The position numbers were made by a program, and so were the translations under genes. Under the pieces are notes generated by a model, which saw only the letters and a program-made list of their open reading frames with translations, did not search any database and had not been told where the DNA came from. Shown here piece after piece: positions 1-5,933 of a stretch of DNA of 11,290 nt (the stretch's first letter is position 1; each line of letters starts with the position of its first letter). Origin of the DNA: Bacteroidota bacterium (GTDB taxonomy: Bacteria > Bacteroidota > Bacteroidia > B-17B0 > Aurantibacillaceae); NCBI GenBank assembly GCA_025360565.1, contig JANYBY010000348.1:1-11290 (forward strand). The letters are read 5' to 3'.

Positions 1-588
1 CATGGTTCCTTTCACCCACTCTAACATACCTTTCCAGTATTCTTTTCCAACCAATACAACAGGAAAGTGCGCGATCTTATTTGTTTGCACGAGTGTGAGC
101 GATTCAAACAATTCATCCATGGTGCCAAAGCCGCCGGGCATGGCCACAAAGCCCTGTGAGTATTTTAAAAAAATGGTTTTACGAACAAAAAAATAATCAA
201 AATTAATGCATTTGTCGCCGTCAATAAAATCATTGTGTTTTTGTTCAAACGGCAATGCAATATTTAAACCAACTGATTTGCCGCCGGCTTTTTGAGCGCC
301 TTTATTAGCGGCTTCCATAATACCCGGGCCGCCACCCGAAATAATGCCGTAACCTTCTTTAACCAATTTTTCGGCAATTTCCTGCGCTAAGATATAATAT
401 TTGTTTTCTGGTTTGGTTCGCGCGCTTCCAAAAATAGATACGCATGGACCGATGCGACTCATTTTTTCAAAACCTTCAACAAACTCGCTCATTATTTTAA
501 AGATCTGCCAACTGTTTTGCGCTTTAATATCATTCCAATCTTTATGCGCAAAGGCGTTCCGTATTTTATCTTCTCCTTGTGGGGTCAT
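1..588 (-). CDS. LOG family protein (partial, 3' end beyond window)
   Basis: Visible are 196 residues read leftward from an ATG at 586-588 to the window edge, with no stop, so the C-terminus is missing. It belongs to the LOG/TIGR00730 Rossmann-fold family (often misnamed lysine decarboxylase), whose characterised members release the base from nucleoside 5'-monophosphates (cytokinin activation in plants, PpnN-type nucleosidases in bacteria). Seen: a first beta strand and glycine turn CVSIFGSAR (49-57), the glycine loop SGGGPGIMEAANKGA (84-98), the conserved R136-K137, and the family signature PGGFGTMDEL (151-160), whose E159 is the expected catalytic acid. About 45 residues precede the Rossmann core, as in the longer bacterial LOG proteins. 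It lies 154 bp downstream of prfA on the same strand with no recognisable promoter between, so cotranscription is possible. The family call is firm. The substrate is unknown, and cytokinin-type activity should not be assumed. Confidence 0.93.
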   Translation of the reverse strand, partial: MTPQGEDKIRNAFAHKDWNDIKAQNSWQIFKIMSEFVEGFEKMSRIGPCVSIFGSARTKPENKYYILAQEIAEKLVKEGYGIISGGGPGIMEAANKGAQKAGGKSVGLNIALPFEQKHNDFIDGDKCINFDYFFVRKTIFLKYSQGFVAMPGGFGTMDELFESLTLVQTNKIAHFPVVLVGKEYWKGMLEWVKGTM

Positions 589-595
589 TTTGTTT

Positions 596-742
596 AGTAT
601 TGAGTAGTTAGTATTGGGTATTGCGACTAAATTTATGTTTTCGTATTTCTTGTTTCAAGTTCCTTGTTCAATGTTCAATATTCAATTTTCAATATTCTTG
701 TTTTTTGTTTCCTCTCAGTCTCAATACTCACATCTCAATACT
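596..742. repeat. Low-complexity intergenic repeat with inverted ends
   Basis: The spacer between prfA and the LOG gene begins and ends with related 23-bp arms in opposite orientation (596-618 and 720-742; 19 of 23 positions match once one is reversed). Each arm contains two AGTATTG-like units. Between them the minus strand is a chain of degenerate short units such as TTGAATATTGAACATTGAAC. I see no open frame or RNA gene in it. The right arm abuts the prfA stop codon. It looks like a non-coding dispersed repeat or MITE-like remnant, but no target-site duplication could be shown. Confidence 0.5.
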
Positions 743-1813
743 CTACAACCCGCCTTCCTTCAGCCTTTCGGCGTTTTCGGCAAACTGCAGTTTATCTATC
801 ATTTCCTGTATATCTCCGTTTACAAAATTTTCGAGATCGTACAGTGTTTCATTTATCCGGTGATCAGTAATTCTGTTTTGGGGATAATTGTAGGTTCTTA
901 TCTTGGCGCTTCTGTCGCCGGTTGTTACCATTGTTTTTCTGCGCTTGGTGGTTTCTTCCAAACGTTTTTGATATTCTCTGTCATACAATTTTGACCGTAG
1001 CATTTGCATAGCCTTTTCTCTGTTGCCCAATTGATTTCTTTCTGTTTGACAGGTAACAACAATTCCCGAAGGTTTATGGGTTAAAATAACTTTACTCTCT
1101 ACTTTATTTACATTCTGTCCTCCCGCTCCGCCGCTTCGGGCCGTTGCAATCTCCAGGTCAGAATCTTTTATTTCCACATCCCACTCTTCCGCTTCAGGTA
1201 AAACAACAACGGTTGCGGCACTAGTGTGCACTCGCCCTTGCGTTTCAGTTGCCGGCACACGCTGCACCCTGTGTACGCCGCTTTCAAATTTTAAAATACC
1301 GTAAGCGCCCGGACCTTTTATATTAAAAACAATTTCTTTAAATCCGCCCATTGTTCCCTGACTAACATCAACCACTTCTAACTGAAATCCTTTTTTTTCG
1401 CAATACCGTGTATACATTTCAAATAAATTACCGGCAAAAATACTGGCTTCATCTCCTCCTGTACCTGCCCTTAATTCCATTACACAATTTTTTTCGTCTT
1501 CAGGATCCTTTGGTATTAGCATTAACCTTATTTCTTCGGTTAACTTATTTTCTTTTTCGCGGTTTTCTTCCAGTTCCATTTTAGCCATATCTAAAAAGTC
1601 CTTGTCTTTTTCTGTTGCTAAAACATGTTTTGCCCCTTCAATATTAGAAATGGCTTTTTTATATTCGCCAATAACCCCAACCACTTTGCCAAGTTCTTTA
1701 TACTCGATATTTAATTTTTTAAATAATTTCATATCGTTTATCACACTCGGGTCGGCCAGCTTTGATTCAACATCTTCAAACCTGCGTACTATTTCATCCA
1801 GTTTATCGATCAT
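743..1813 (-). CDS. prfA: Peptide chain release factor 1 (RF1)
   Basis: RF1 recognises UAA and UAG in the ribosomal A site and triggers hydrolysis of peptidyl-tRNA. The 356-residue product has the usual RF1 length. The N-terminal helical domain covers about residues 1-100. The stop-codon recognition tripeptide PAT (187-189, within HRVQRVPATETQGR) marks it as RF1 rather than RF2. The catalytic loop SGGAGGQNVNKVES carries GGQ at 231-233, where the glutamine is normally methylated by PrmC. The frame stays open 13 codons further upstream to an ATG at 1852. I chose the ATG at 1813 because the protein then begins MIDKLDEIVRRFEDVES, as RF1 proteins do, and because a TAACTTTG promoter element (1850-1857) overlaps the upstream ATG. 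It is divergent from the OmpA-family gene. The stop is TAG, which RF1 itself reads. Confidence 0.98.
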   Translation of the reverse strand: MIDKLDEIVRRFEDVESKLADPSVINDMKLFKKLNIEYKELGKVVGVIGEYKKAISNIEGAKHVLATEKDKDFLDMAKMELEENREKENKLTEEIRLMLIPKDPEDEKNCVMELRAGTGGDEASIFAGNLFEMYTRYCEKKGFQLEVVDVSQGTMGGFKEIVFNIKGPGAYGILKFESGVHRVQRVPATETQGRVHTSAATVVVLPEAEEWDVEIKDSDLEIATARSGGAGGQNVNKVESKVILTHKPSGIVVTCQTERNQLGNREKAMQMLRSKLYDREYQKRLEETTKRRKTMVTTGDRSAKIRTYNYPQNRITDHRINETLYDLENFVNGDIQEMIDKLQFAENAERLKEGGL

Positions 1814-1849
1814 ATTTTTTGTTTGTTCTGCCAAAAGCACAACCGGTGG

Positions 1850-1857
1850 CAAAGTTA
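1850..1857 (-). promoter_or_regulatory. Putative prfA promoter, -7 element
   Basis: On the minus strand this reads TAACTTTG, a full match to the Bacteroidota -7 consensus TAnnTTTG. It would start transcription around 1843, leaving a leader of about 30 nt before the prfA ATG at 1813. I found no TTG at the usual 17-23 bp upstream, so the -33 part is weak or absent. Confidence 0.5.
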
Positions 1858-1905
1858 AAAAAATGAAGGTAATTTAATACTTTGGTTAGTATTTTATCAT
1901 TTCTT

Positions 1906-1991
1906 TATAAAAAAATGAAAAACAAAGGCTAATTTTAGTTTAAACGTTATATTTTTAAAGAAAAATATGTCATCTTTTTCATTTTTTTATA
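1906..1991. repeat. 17-bp perfect inverted repeat in divergent intergenic region
   Basis: TATAAAAAAATGAAAAA (1906-1922) is matched exactly in reverse complement by 1975-1991, with 52 bp between. Inside lies a second perfect hairpin, ATATTTTT (1949-1956), loop AAAG, AAAAATAT (1961-1968). The elements sit between the prfA promoter and the promoter of the OmpA-family gene. The rest of the 352-bp intergenic stretch (1814-2165) is AT-rich, with no RNA gene or open frame that I can support. It includes a 10-bp direct repeat, GCTAATTTTA, at 1928 and 2027. A/T bias lowers the significance, but 17 of 17 matches with an internal TG/CA step is more than a plain A-tract. Confidence 0.5.
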
Positions 1992-2046
1992 GGTTTTCAA
2001 CGCTTTTCCGTTAAAAATCAACGAATGCTAATTTTATGCAATAAAG

Positions 2047-2079
2047 TTGAATTTGCTTGGGTAATTTTATTTATCTTTG
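2047..2079 (+). promoter_or_regulatory. Putative promoter of the OmpA-family gene
   Basis: TATCTTTG at 2072-2079 matches TAnnTTTG fully. A TTG at 2047-2049 lies 22 bp upstream, within the 17-23 bp range described for Bacteroidota. Transcription would start near 2085, giving a leader of roughly 80 nt before the ATG at 2166. Confidence 0.6.
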
Positions 2080-2165
2080 GTATTTAACGTAAAAAGTTAT
2101 GATAAAATGTGCATCTTTTAATTTACTCGTACATGACATTCTATTAAACCTTTAAAAGCAATATT

Positions 2166-4625
2166 ATGAAAAGAATTTTACCACTCTTATTCTTTGTTAC
2201 CAGCCTTTCGGTTAGATCGCAGGATTTTTTGGGAATGCAATCCAGTAATTATTCCGGTGTAATTGGCGTTTTCAGTAACCCTGCAAACATTGGTAATAAC
2301 GAAATGAAGTTTGACCTTATTCTCGTAGGAATGAACTTTTCGGCTGCCAATAATTATGTTGGCGCTAAAAGATCGTCAGTAAAAAATACAGGAAGCTTAT
2401 TTAGCCCTAAATTCGGAAAATGGGATACCACTAATGCTTACAATAACCTGATAGCGGTTGATGATAATAACAAAAGTAAAAGTATTTATACTGCGGCAAG
2501 GTTTATGATGCCTTCTTTCATGGTTAATATCAACCATAAAAACGCTATTGCTTTTACCTGGGGAGTGCGCAATTACGTAAATGTGGATGGCATTGGGCCC
2601 GATCTTGCAAGGTTGGCATACGGTCAGTTTAAAATTGCTGATCTTTTAAATAAACCATTAGTTAACGATAAGTTGAGCGTAACACAAATGGCATGGGCCG
2701 AATACGGTCTTACATACTCACGCGTTTTAACAGAGGAAACGCCTCACTTTTTTAAAGTTGGTGTTACCGCAAAATTACTCCAGGGCCTAGAGGCCGCTTA
2801 TATGAACATGGATCATATTGATTATAATTTCAAAACGCCCGATTCGCTTGCGTTGAACGCCGAAGCTTCTTACGGCCATAGCGCAAATCTTGATCCTGTT
2901 GTAAATAGTTTTGACGAGAAAAAAACAGGTGAAAAATTTACCTTTAATACTCTTAAGAAAAATTATAAATATGAGTCCTATCCGGGTTTTGGATTTGACC
3001 TCGGCGTTGTATACGAATACAGGCCCGACTGGCAAAAGGAAAAATACGATATGGACGGAAAAAAAGGTTTGTGGCGTAACGACCATGTTAAATACAAATT
3101 TAAAGCAGGTTTAGCCGTTACCGATATTGGCGGTATACGATTTAAGAAAGGACAACTTTCAAACGACTTTTCAGCTAATACAGAACAATTTAAAAGCGGA
3201 TTTTGGTATCTCCACGATCTAAAACCACAAAGCATTACGCAATACGACTCCCTTTTAAAGAACACATTTGGTTCAAAAGAAAGTGAAACAACTTTTAAAA
3301 TGGCACTTCCTACCGCCATTAACGCTAATGTTGATTACCATATCTGGAAACCATTTTACATTAACTTAATGGCGAACATAACCAATTTTCAAAAAAACAG
3401 ATACACCAAGGTTCACGATTATACTAATATTAGCCTTGCCCCGCGTATTGATTACAAATGGTTCGGTTTAACTATTCCTGTTTCTTATAATACGCTTTCT
3501 GCCGTTCGGGGAAAACCTATTGTGCTTGGAACCATGCTGCGCTTAGGCCCGCTTATGCTTGGGTCGAATAATGTTTCAGAACTTTTTTTCGGGGATGTTT
3601 TTGGCGCCAATTTTTATTGCCTTTTAAGAGTGCCAATACCTTATTATGCGCCTAAAGACAAGGATAAGGATGGTATTAGCGATAAAAAAGATAAATGTAA
3701 ATTGGTTCCGGGTGTGTGGGAGTTTATGGGTTGTCCTGATAGGGATGGTGACCATATTCCTGATGTTGATGATAAATGCCCTGATATTCCCGGTATTAAA
3801 GAGTTACAAGGTTGCCCTGACAAAGACGGAGATGGTATTACCGATGCGGAAGATGCTTGTCCGGATGAGAAAGGTCCCGCCGAATTTAAAGGCTGTCCTG
3901 ACAGAGATGGTGATAATATTATTGATAAAGAAGACGAATGTCCGGATGAAGCAGGTATTAAAGAATTTATGGGTTGTCCTGATAAGGATGGTGATGGTAC
4001 TCCTGATAAATATGATATTTGTCCTGATGTATTTGGCCCTAAAGAGTACAAAGGCTGCCCTGATAGGGATGGTGACGGCACATTGGATAAAGAAGATGCT
4101 TGTGTGGATGTACCGGGCCCTAAAGAAAACAAAGGTTGCCCTTGGCCTGATACGGATAAGGATGGTATAATTGATAAGGAGGACGCTTGTCCTACAATTG
4201 CGGGAACTGCCCAATACAAAGGGTGTCCGCCGCCACCGCCAATGAAGGCCGCTGAGTTGAAGATCATTGAAAAAGCCTTCTCAAGCTTAGAGTTTGCTAC
4301 CGCTAAAGATATAATCAAACCAAAATCGTTCCCATCCTTGAATGATCTGGCTAAATTATTAAATACCCATAAAGGCGATTGGAAGCTGAAATTGAGCGGC
4401 CATACTGATAACGAAGGTAATGCTGATAAGAACATGCTGTTAAGTGAAAAACGTTCGAAAGCAGTTAAAACCTACCTTTCTAAAAAAGGTGTGCCGGCTG
4501 ATAATATCTTAACTGAGTGGTTTGGTCAAACCATGCCTGTAGCCGATAACGCTACGCCGGCTGGCCGCCAGAAGAACCGCAGGGTTGAGATGAAAATTAT
4601 TTTTAAAGAAGAAGCACCGAAGTAG
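2166..4625 (+). CDS. Outer-membrane protein: DUF5723-like barrel, seven TSP3 repeats, OmpA domain
   Basis: An 819-residue exported protein. Residues 1-19 form a Sec signal peptide (MKRIL, hydrophobic core, RSQ cleavage region). Residues 20 to about 495 resemble the DUF5723 family of Bacteroidota outer-membrane proteins, with the early SSNYSGVIGVFSNPANIGN motif and many amphipathic strands, so a beta-barrel is inferred. Residues 498-688 are seven thrombospondin type 3 units of 27 residues (DxDGDGxxDxxDxCP...GCP), Asp-rich loops expected to bind calcium, followed by a proline run (689-692). Residues from about 697 to 819 are an OmpA-type domain with SGHTDNEG, NMLLSEKRSKAV and TPAGRQKNRRVEM. D748 and R763 match the residues that hold peptidoglycan diaminopimelate in OmpA. 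It likely spans the outer membrane and anchors it to the wall through a calcium-stiffened linker. It has its own promoter and terminator. The TSP3 and OmpA calls are firm; the DUF5723 assignment is from memory of the family. Confidence 0.92.
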   Translation: MKRILPLLFFVTSLSVRSQDFLGMQSSNYSGVIGVFSNPANIGNNEMKFDLILVGMNFSAANNYVGAKRSSVKNTGSLFSPKFGKWDTTNAYNNLIAVDDNNKSKSIYTAARFMMPSFMVNINHKNAIAFTWGVRNYVNVDGIGPDLARLAYGQFKIADLLNKPLVNDKLSVTQMAWAEYGLTYSRVLTEETPHFFKVGVTAKLLQGLEAAYMNMDHIDYNFKTPDSLALNAEASYGHSANLDPVVNSFDEKKTGEKFTFNTLKKNYKYESYPGFGFDLGVVYEYRPDWQKEKYDMDGKKGLWRNDHVKYKFKAGLAVTDIGGIRFKKGQLSNDFSANTEQFKSGFWYLHDLKPQSITQYDSLLKNTFGSKESETTFKMALPTAINANVDYHIWKPFYINLMANITNFQKNRYTKVHDYTNISLAPRIDYKWFGLTIPVSYNTLSAVRGKPIVLGTMLRLGPLMLGSNNVSELFFGDVFGANFYCLLRVPIPYYAPKDKDKDGISDKKDKCKLVPGVWEFMGCPDRDGDHIPDVDDKCPDIPGIKELQGCPDKDGDGITDAEDACPDEKGPAEFKGCPDRDGDNIIDKEDECPDEAGIKEFMGCPDKDGDGTPDKYDICPDVFGPKEYKGCPDRDGDGTLDKEDACVDVPGPKENKGCPWPDTDKDGIIDKEDACPTIAGTAQYKGCPPPPPMKAAELKIIEKAFSSLEFATAKDIIKPKSFPSLNDLAKLLNTHKGDWKLKLSGHTDNEGNADKNMLLSEKRSKAVKTYLSKKGVPADNILTEWFGQTMPVADNATPAGRQKNRRVEMKIIFKEEAPK
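3657..4229 (+). repeat. TSP3 coding repeat array (7 units of about 81 bp)
   Basis: Seven tandem 81-bp units encode the calcium-binding-type thrombospondin 3 repeats of the OmpA-family protein. Units 1-6 are contiguous, and a two-residue insertion (WP, 660-661) separates unit 7. Unit 1 has CK and unit 6 has CV where the others have CP, and a KD/KD variant replaces the GD pair in units 1 and 7. Divergence between units is substantial at DNA level, so recent expansion is not indicated. Confidence 0.9.
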
Positions 4626-4645
4626 TTCTGAAATAAAATTAAATT

Positions 4646-4682
4646 TAAAAAACGCTCTTAGTAAACTAAGGGCGTTTTTTTT
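4646..4682 (+). terminator. Rho-independent terminator after the OmpA-family gene
   Basis: An 11-bp stem (AACGCTCTTAG 4651-4661 with CTAAGGGCGTT 4666-4676, one G-U pair) has a TAAA loop and is followed by a T run to 4682. An A run precedes it, so it could also act on leftward transcripts. It begins about 20 bp after the stop codon. Confidence 0.9.
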
Positions 4683-4763
4683 GCTTCAAAATTATAGAGA
4701 TCAAGTATAAATAACTTGAAGGTTTAAATATGATATAAGAAATTAAATTAAATAAACAAGCCT

Positions 4764-4796
4764 AATGCAAACATTATTTACTGGTTTTATTGCATT
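4764..4796. promoter_or_regulatory. Candidate operator (inverted repeat AATGCAA-N19-TTGCATT)
   Basis: AATGCAA (4764-4770) and TTGCATT (4790-4796) are exact reverse complements separated by 19 bp. They cover the region just upstream of the TACATTTG -7 element (4805-4812) of the 76-aa gene. The spacing and position would suit a dimeric regulator, but no regulator gene is present nearby and the arms are short. Confidence 0.3.
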
Positions 4797-4804
4797 GTAA
4801 TTGT

Positions 4805-4812
4805 TACATTTG
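4805..4812 (+). promoter_or_regulatory. Putative -7 element just before the 76-aa gene
   Basis: TACATTTG fits TAnnTTTG fully and ends four bases before the ATG at 4817. No TTG sits at the normal distance upstream (CTGG at 4781-4784 is the nearest resemblance). If used, the transcript would begin at or within a base or two of the start codon, so the mRNA would be leaderless or nearly so. Confidence 0.4.
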
Positions 4813-4816
4813 ATAT

Positions 4817-5047
4817 ATGAACAAAGAGATAATTATAAAAGTAGGTAAGCCTGAATCTGAGTCAGAGATAGCATATTTTAAACAATTTAGAAATGACCTT
4901 AAGGTTCTAATTAAAAAGGGCAAGGTTAAGGTTGTAGAAAAGTTCAGGGATTTTACTTTTACCATTACAGATGCCACCAAGGAAGAAGAACAAAAAGTTG
5001 CCGTTTTTATTAAAGAAACCAAAACGGTAGAGTTCATGTATCATTAG
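4817..5047 (+). CDS. Hypothetical small protein, 76 aa
   Basis: I do not recognise this family. The product is highly charged, rich in lysine and glutamate, without cysteine, signal peptide or membrane segment, so it is probably cytosolic. Its pattern, an N-terminal strand (KEIIIKVG), a helix (SEIAYFKQFRNDLKVLIKKG), two strands (KVKVVEKF, FTFTITD), a helix (KEEEQKVAVFIKET) and a final strand (KTVEFMYH), suggests a compact alpha/beta fold. The reading frame is open over its whole length and a -7 promoter element lies immediately upstream. No Shine-Dalgarno is seen. It stands alone between the terminator at 4646-4682 and a convergent gene. A short but plausible real gene; function unknown. Confidence 0.7.
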   Translation: MNKEIIIKVGKPESESEIAYFKQFRNDLKVLIKKGKVKVVEKFRDFTFTITDATKEEEQKVAVFIKETKTVEFMYH

Positions 5048-5080
5048 GAAACCAACATACTTTTCTTGAATAGTTGATTG

Positions 5081-5098
5081 ATCCCGATAGTTTCGGAT
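5081..5098. repeat. Small imperfect palindrome between convergent genes
   Basis: ATCCCGATAGTTTCGGAT pairs over six base pairs with a single bulged C. It lies in the 79-bp gap between the two converging small genes. There is no T run on either side, so it is not a canonical terminator. It could be a slightly decayed copy of a dispersed palindrome of the CCCGATAG...CGGG kind. Confidence 0.35.
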
Positions 5099-5126
5099 GA
5101 TATGGCTATGTTATCTCAATCCACTC

Positions 5127-5747
5127 CTAAAAAAACTCTCTCTCCCCTGACTCAAAAGAGTTATAAAACGATTTTGGATTTATCATTAAGAGTTTATCAA
5201 ATAGTAAATTTAATTCAAGTATTCCTGCATCGGTATATTTTATTAAAGTAAAGTCTTTATATTTTTTAATTTTTTCTTCAATTTTTGCTTTGTTTAAAGT
5301 AGTGTATTTTTGATCGTAGGCTCTGTTCTTATTCAGTTTTTCCTTTTCTGAATTAATATTTACAGTCATTTTAATTACAAAAATACTATCTGCAATAGAT
5401 CTGTTTCCGTCTTTTTTAAGTGTGTCCGTTTTAAAAAAACGATGTGCTGTGAGCTTAAGTGTTAAACGCAGATCAGAAACGTTTTCCTTTTTAAATTTAG
5501 CATTAAAACCGTCCTTCTTTAGTGAGTCTACTTCTTTGTCAAATTTCTTTTTATCACTTACAAACGTTTTTTGAAGAACGGTGTCCTTCATTTTTTCGGC
5601 AAGGGTGTACCATCCTAAGTTGGCGCTTTGTCCGCTATTAAATAAAAGTTTTTTTTGTTTATCATTCACCAAAAACAAACTTTCTTTTTGCGCTTTCATT
5701 ATCATGAATGAAAGCAGGCAGGCCGTAATTAAAATTTTCTTTTTCAT
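5127..5747 (-). CDS. Hypothetical secreted protein, 206 aa
   Basis: I do not recognise the family. The start MKKKILITACLLSFMIMKAQ is a typical Sec signal peptide with cleavage expected after about residue 20 (AQ|K). No lipobox cysteine follows, so a soluble periplasmic or secreted protein is likely. The mature part is very lysine-rich and mixes polar helices (DKKKFDKEVDSLKKDG, LNKAKIEEKIKKYKDF) with short strands (LRLTLKLTAHRFF, SIFVIKMTVNI). There is no C-terminal sorting domain and no catalytic motif I can name. It converges on the 76-aa gene. Its upstream region contains the palindrome cluster at 5771-5848, and no TAnnTTTG promoter element was found there. The signal peptide and clean open frame make it a credible gene. 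Confidence 0.8.
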   Translation of the reverse strand: MKKKILITACLLSFMIMKAQKESLFLVNDKQKKLLFNSGQSANLGWYTLAEKMKDTVLQKTFVSDKKKFDKEVDSLKKDGFNAKFKKENVSDLRLTLKLTAHRFFKTDTLKKDGNRSIADSIFVIKMTVNINSEKEKLNKNRAYDQKYTTLNKAKIEEKIKKYKDFTLIKYTDAGILELNLLFDKLLMINPKSFYNSFESGEREFF

Positions 5748-5770
5748 ATGTTTTTACTTTTAAAATTTTT

Positions 5771-5848
5771 GCCACACGCTGCCGACAAGGCAGTGAATAC
5801 GCAGGTAACACCATTTGTGTCACGATTGTCATCGTGACGAGTTGTGGC
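5771..5848. repeat. Palindrome cluster able to form a three-way-junction fold
   Basis: Three nested pairings are visible. Outer arms GCCACA (5771-5776) pair with TGTGGC (5843-5848). Hairpin one is CGCTGCC (5777-5783), loop GACAA, GGCAGTG (5789-5795), with one G-T pair. Hairpin two is GTCACGAT (5819-5826), loop TGTC, ATCGTGAC (5831-5838), which is perfect. It is GC-richer than its surroundings and ends about 23 bp upstream of the 206-aa secreted protein gene. It is not a tRNA: loop sizes and arm spacing do not fit. It is either a structured 5' leader on the minus strand or a dispersed palindromic repeat. Confidence 0.45.
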
Positions 5849-5882
5849 TCATTTTATACTATTGGATTTAAATATTCAAACC

Positions 5883-5916
5883 AAAAAAAAGCCCTCAGTT
5901 TTCGCTGAGGGCTTTT
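5883..5916 (-). terminator. Rho-independent terminator of the TPR lipoprotein gene
   Basis: A 12-bp perfect stem (5887-5898 with 5905-5916; core GCCCTCAG/CTGAGGGC) has a six-base loop. In minus orientation it is followed by a run of eight Ts (5890-5883). It starts about 18 bp beyond the stop codon at 5934. Confidence 0.92.
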
Positions 5917-5933
5917 CAATATATTTTATTTAA

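Noticed and set aside
614..994. Overlapping plus-strand frames at 614-994, 621-863 and 664-870.
   Set aside because: They run through the low-complexity spacer into the antisense of prfA and encode no recognisable protein.
1814..1852. An N-terminal extension of prfA by 13 codons to an upstream ATG.
   Set aside because: RF1 proteins begin at the MIDKLDEI equivalent, and a promoter -7 element overlaps the upstream ATG.
2787..3319. Minus-strand frames at 2787-3086 and 2978-3319.
   Set aside because: Antisense shadows of the barrel region of the OmpA-family gene, without family features.
3646..4170. A 174-codon plus-strand frame overlapping the OmpA-family gene, and a minus-strand one at 3804-4214.
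   Set aside because: Both are alternate frames of the same repeat array, with hydrophobic repeat peptides and no start context.
3644..4435. A 263-codon open frame on the minus strand with a regular Ser/Leu/Pro repeat.
   Set aside because: It is the antisense of the TSP3 array; the 81-bp periodic Asp/Gly codons keep stops out of this frame. The plus-strand frame has the clear domain structure.
5771..5848. A tRNA or tmRNA-like gene, suggested by the 78-bp length and nested stems.
   Set aside because: There is no seven-base anticodon or T loop, the second hairpin has a four-base loop, and the outer stem is only six pairs with no CCA context.
5771..5848. An integron attC site.
   Set aside because: The ends do not match the RYYYAAC/GTTRRRY core sites and there is no cassette or integrase nearby.
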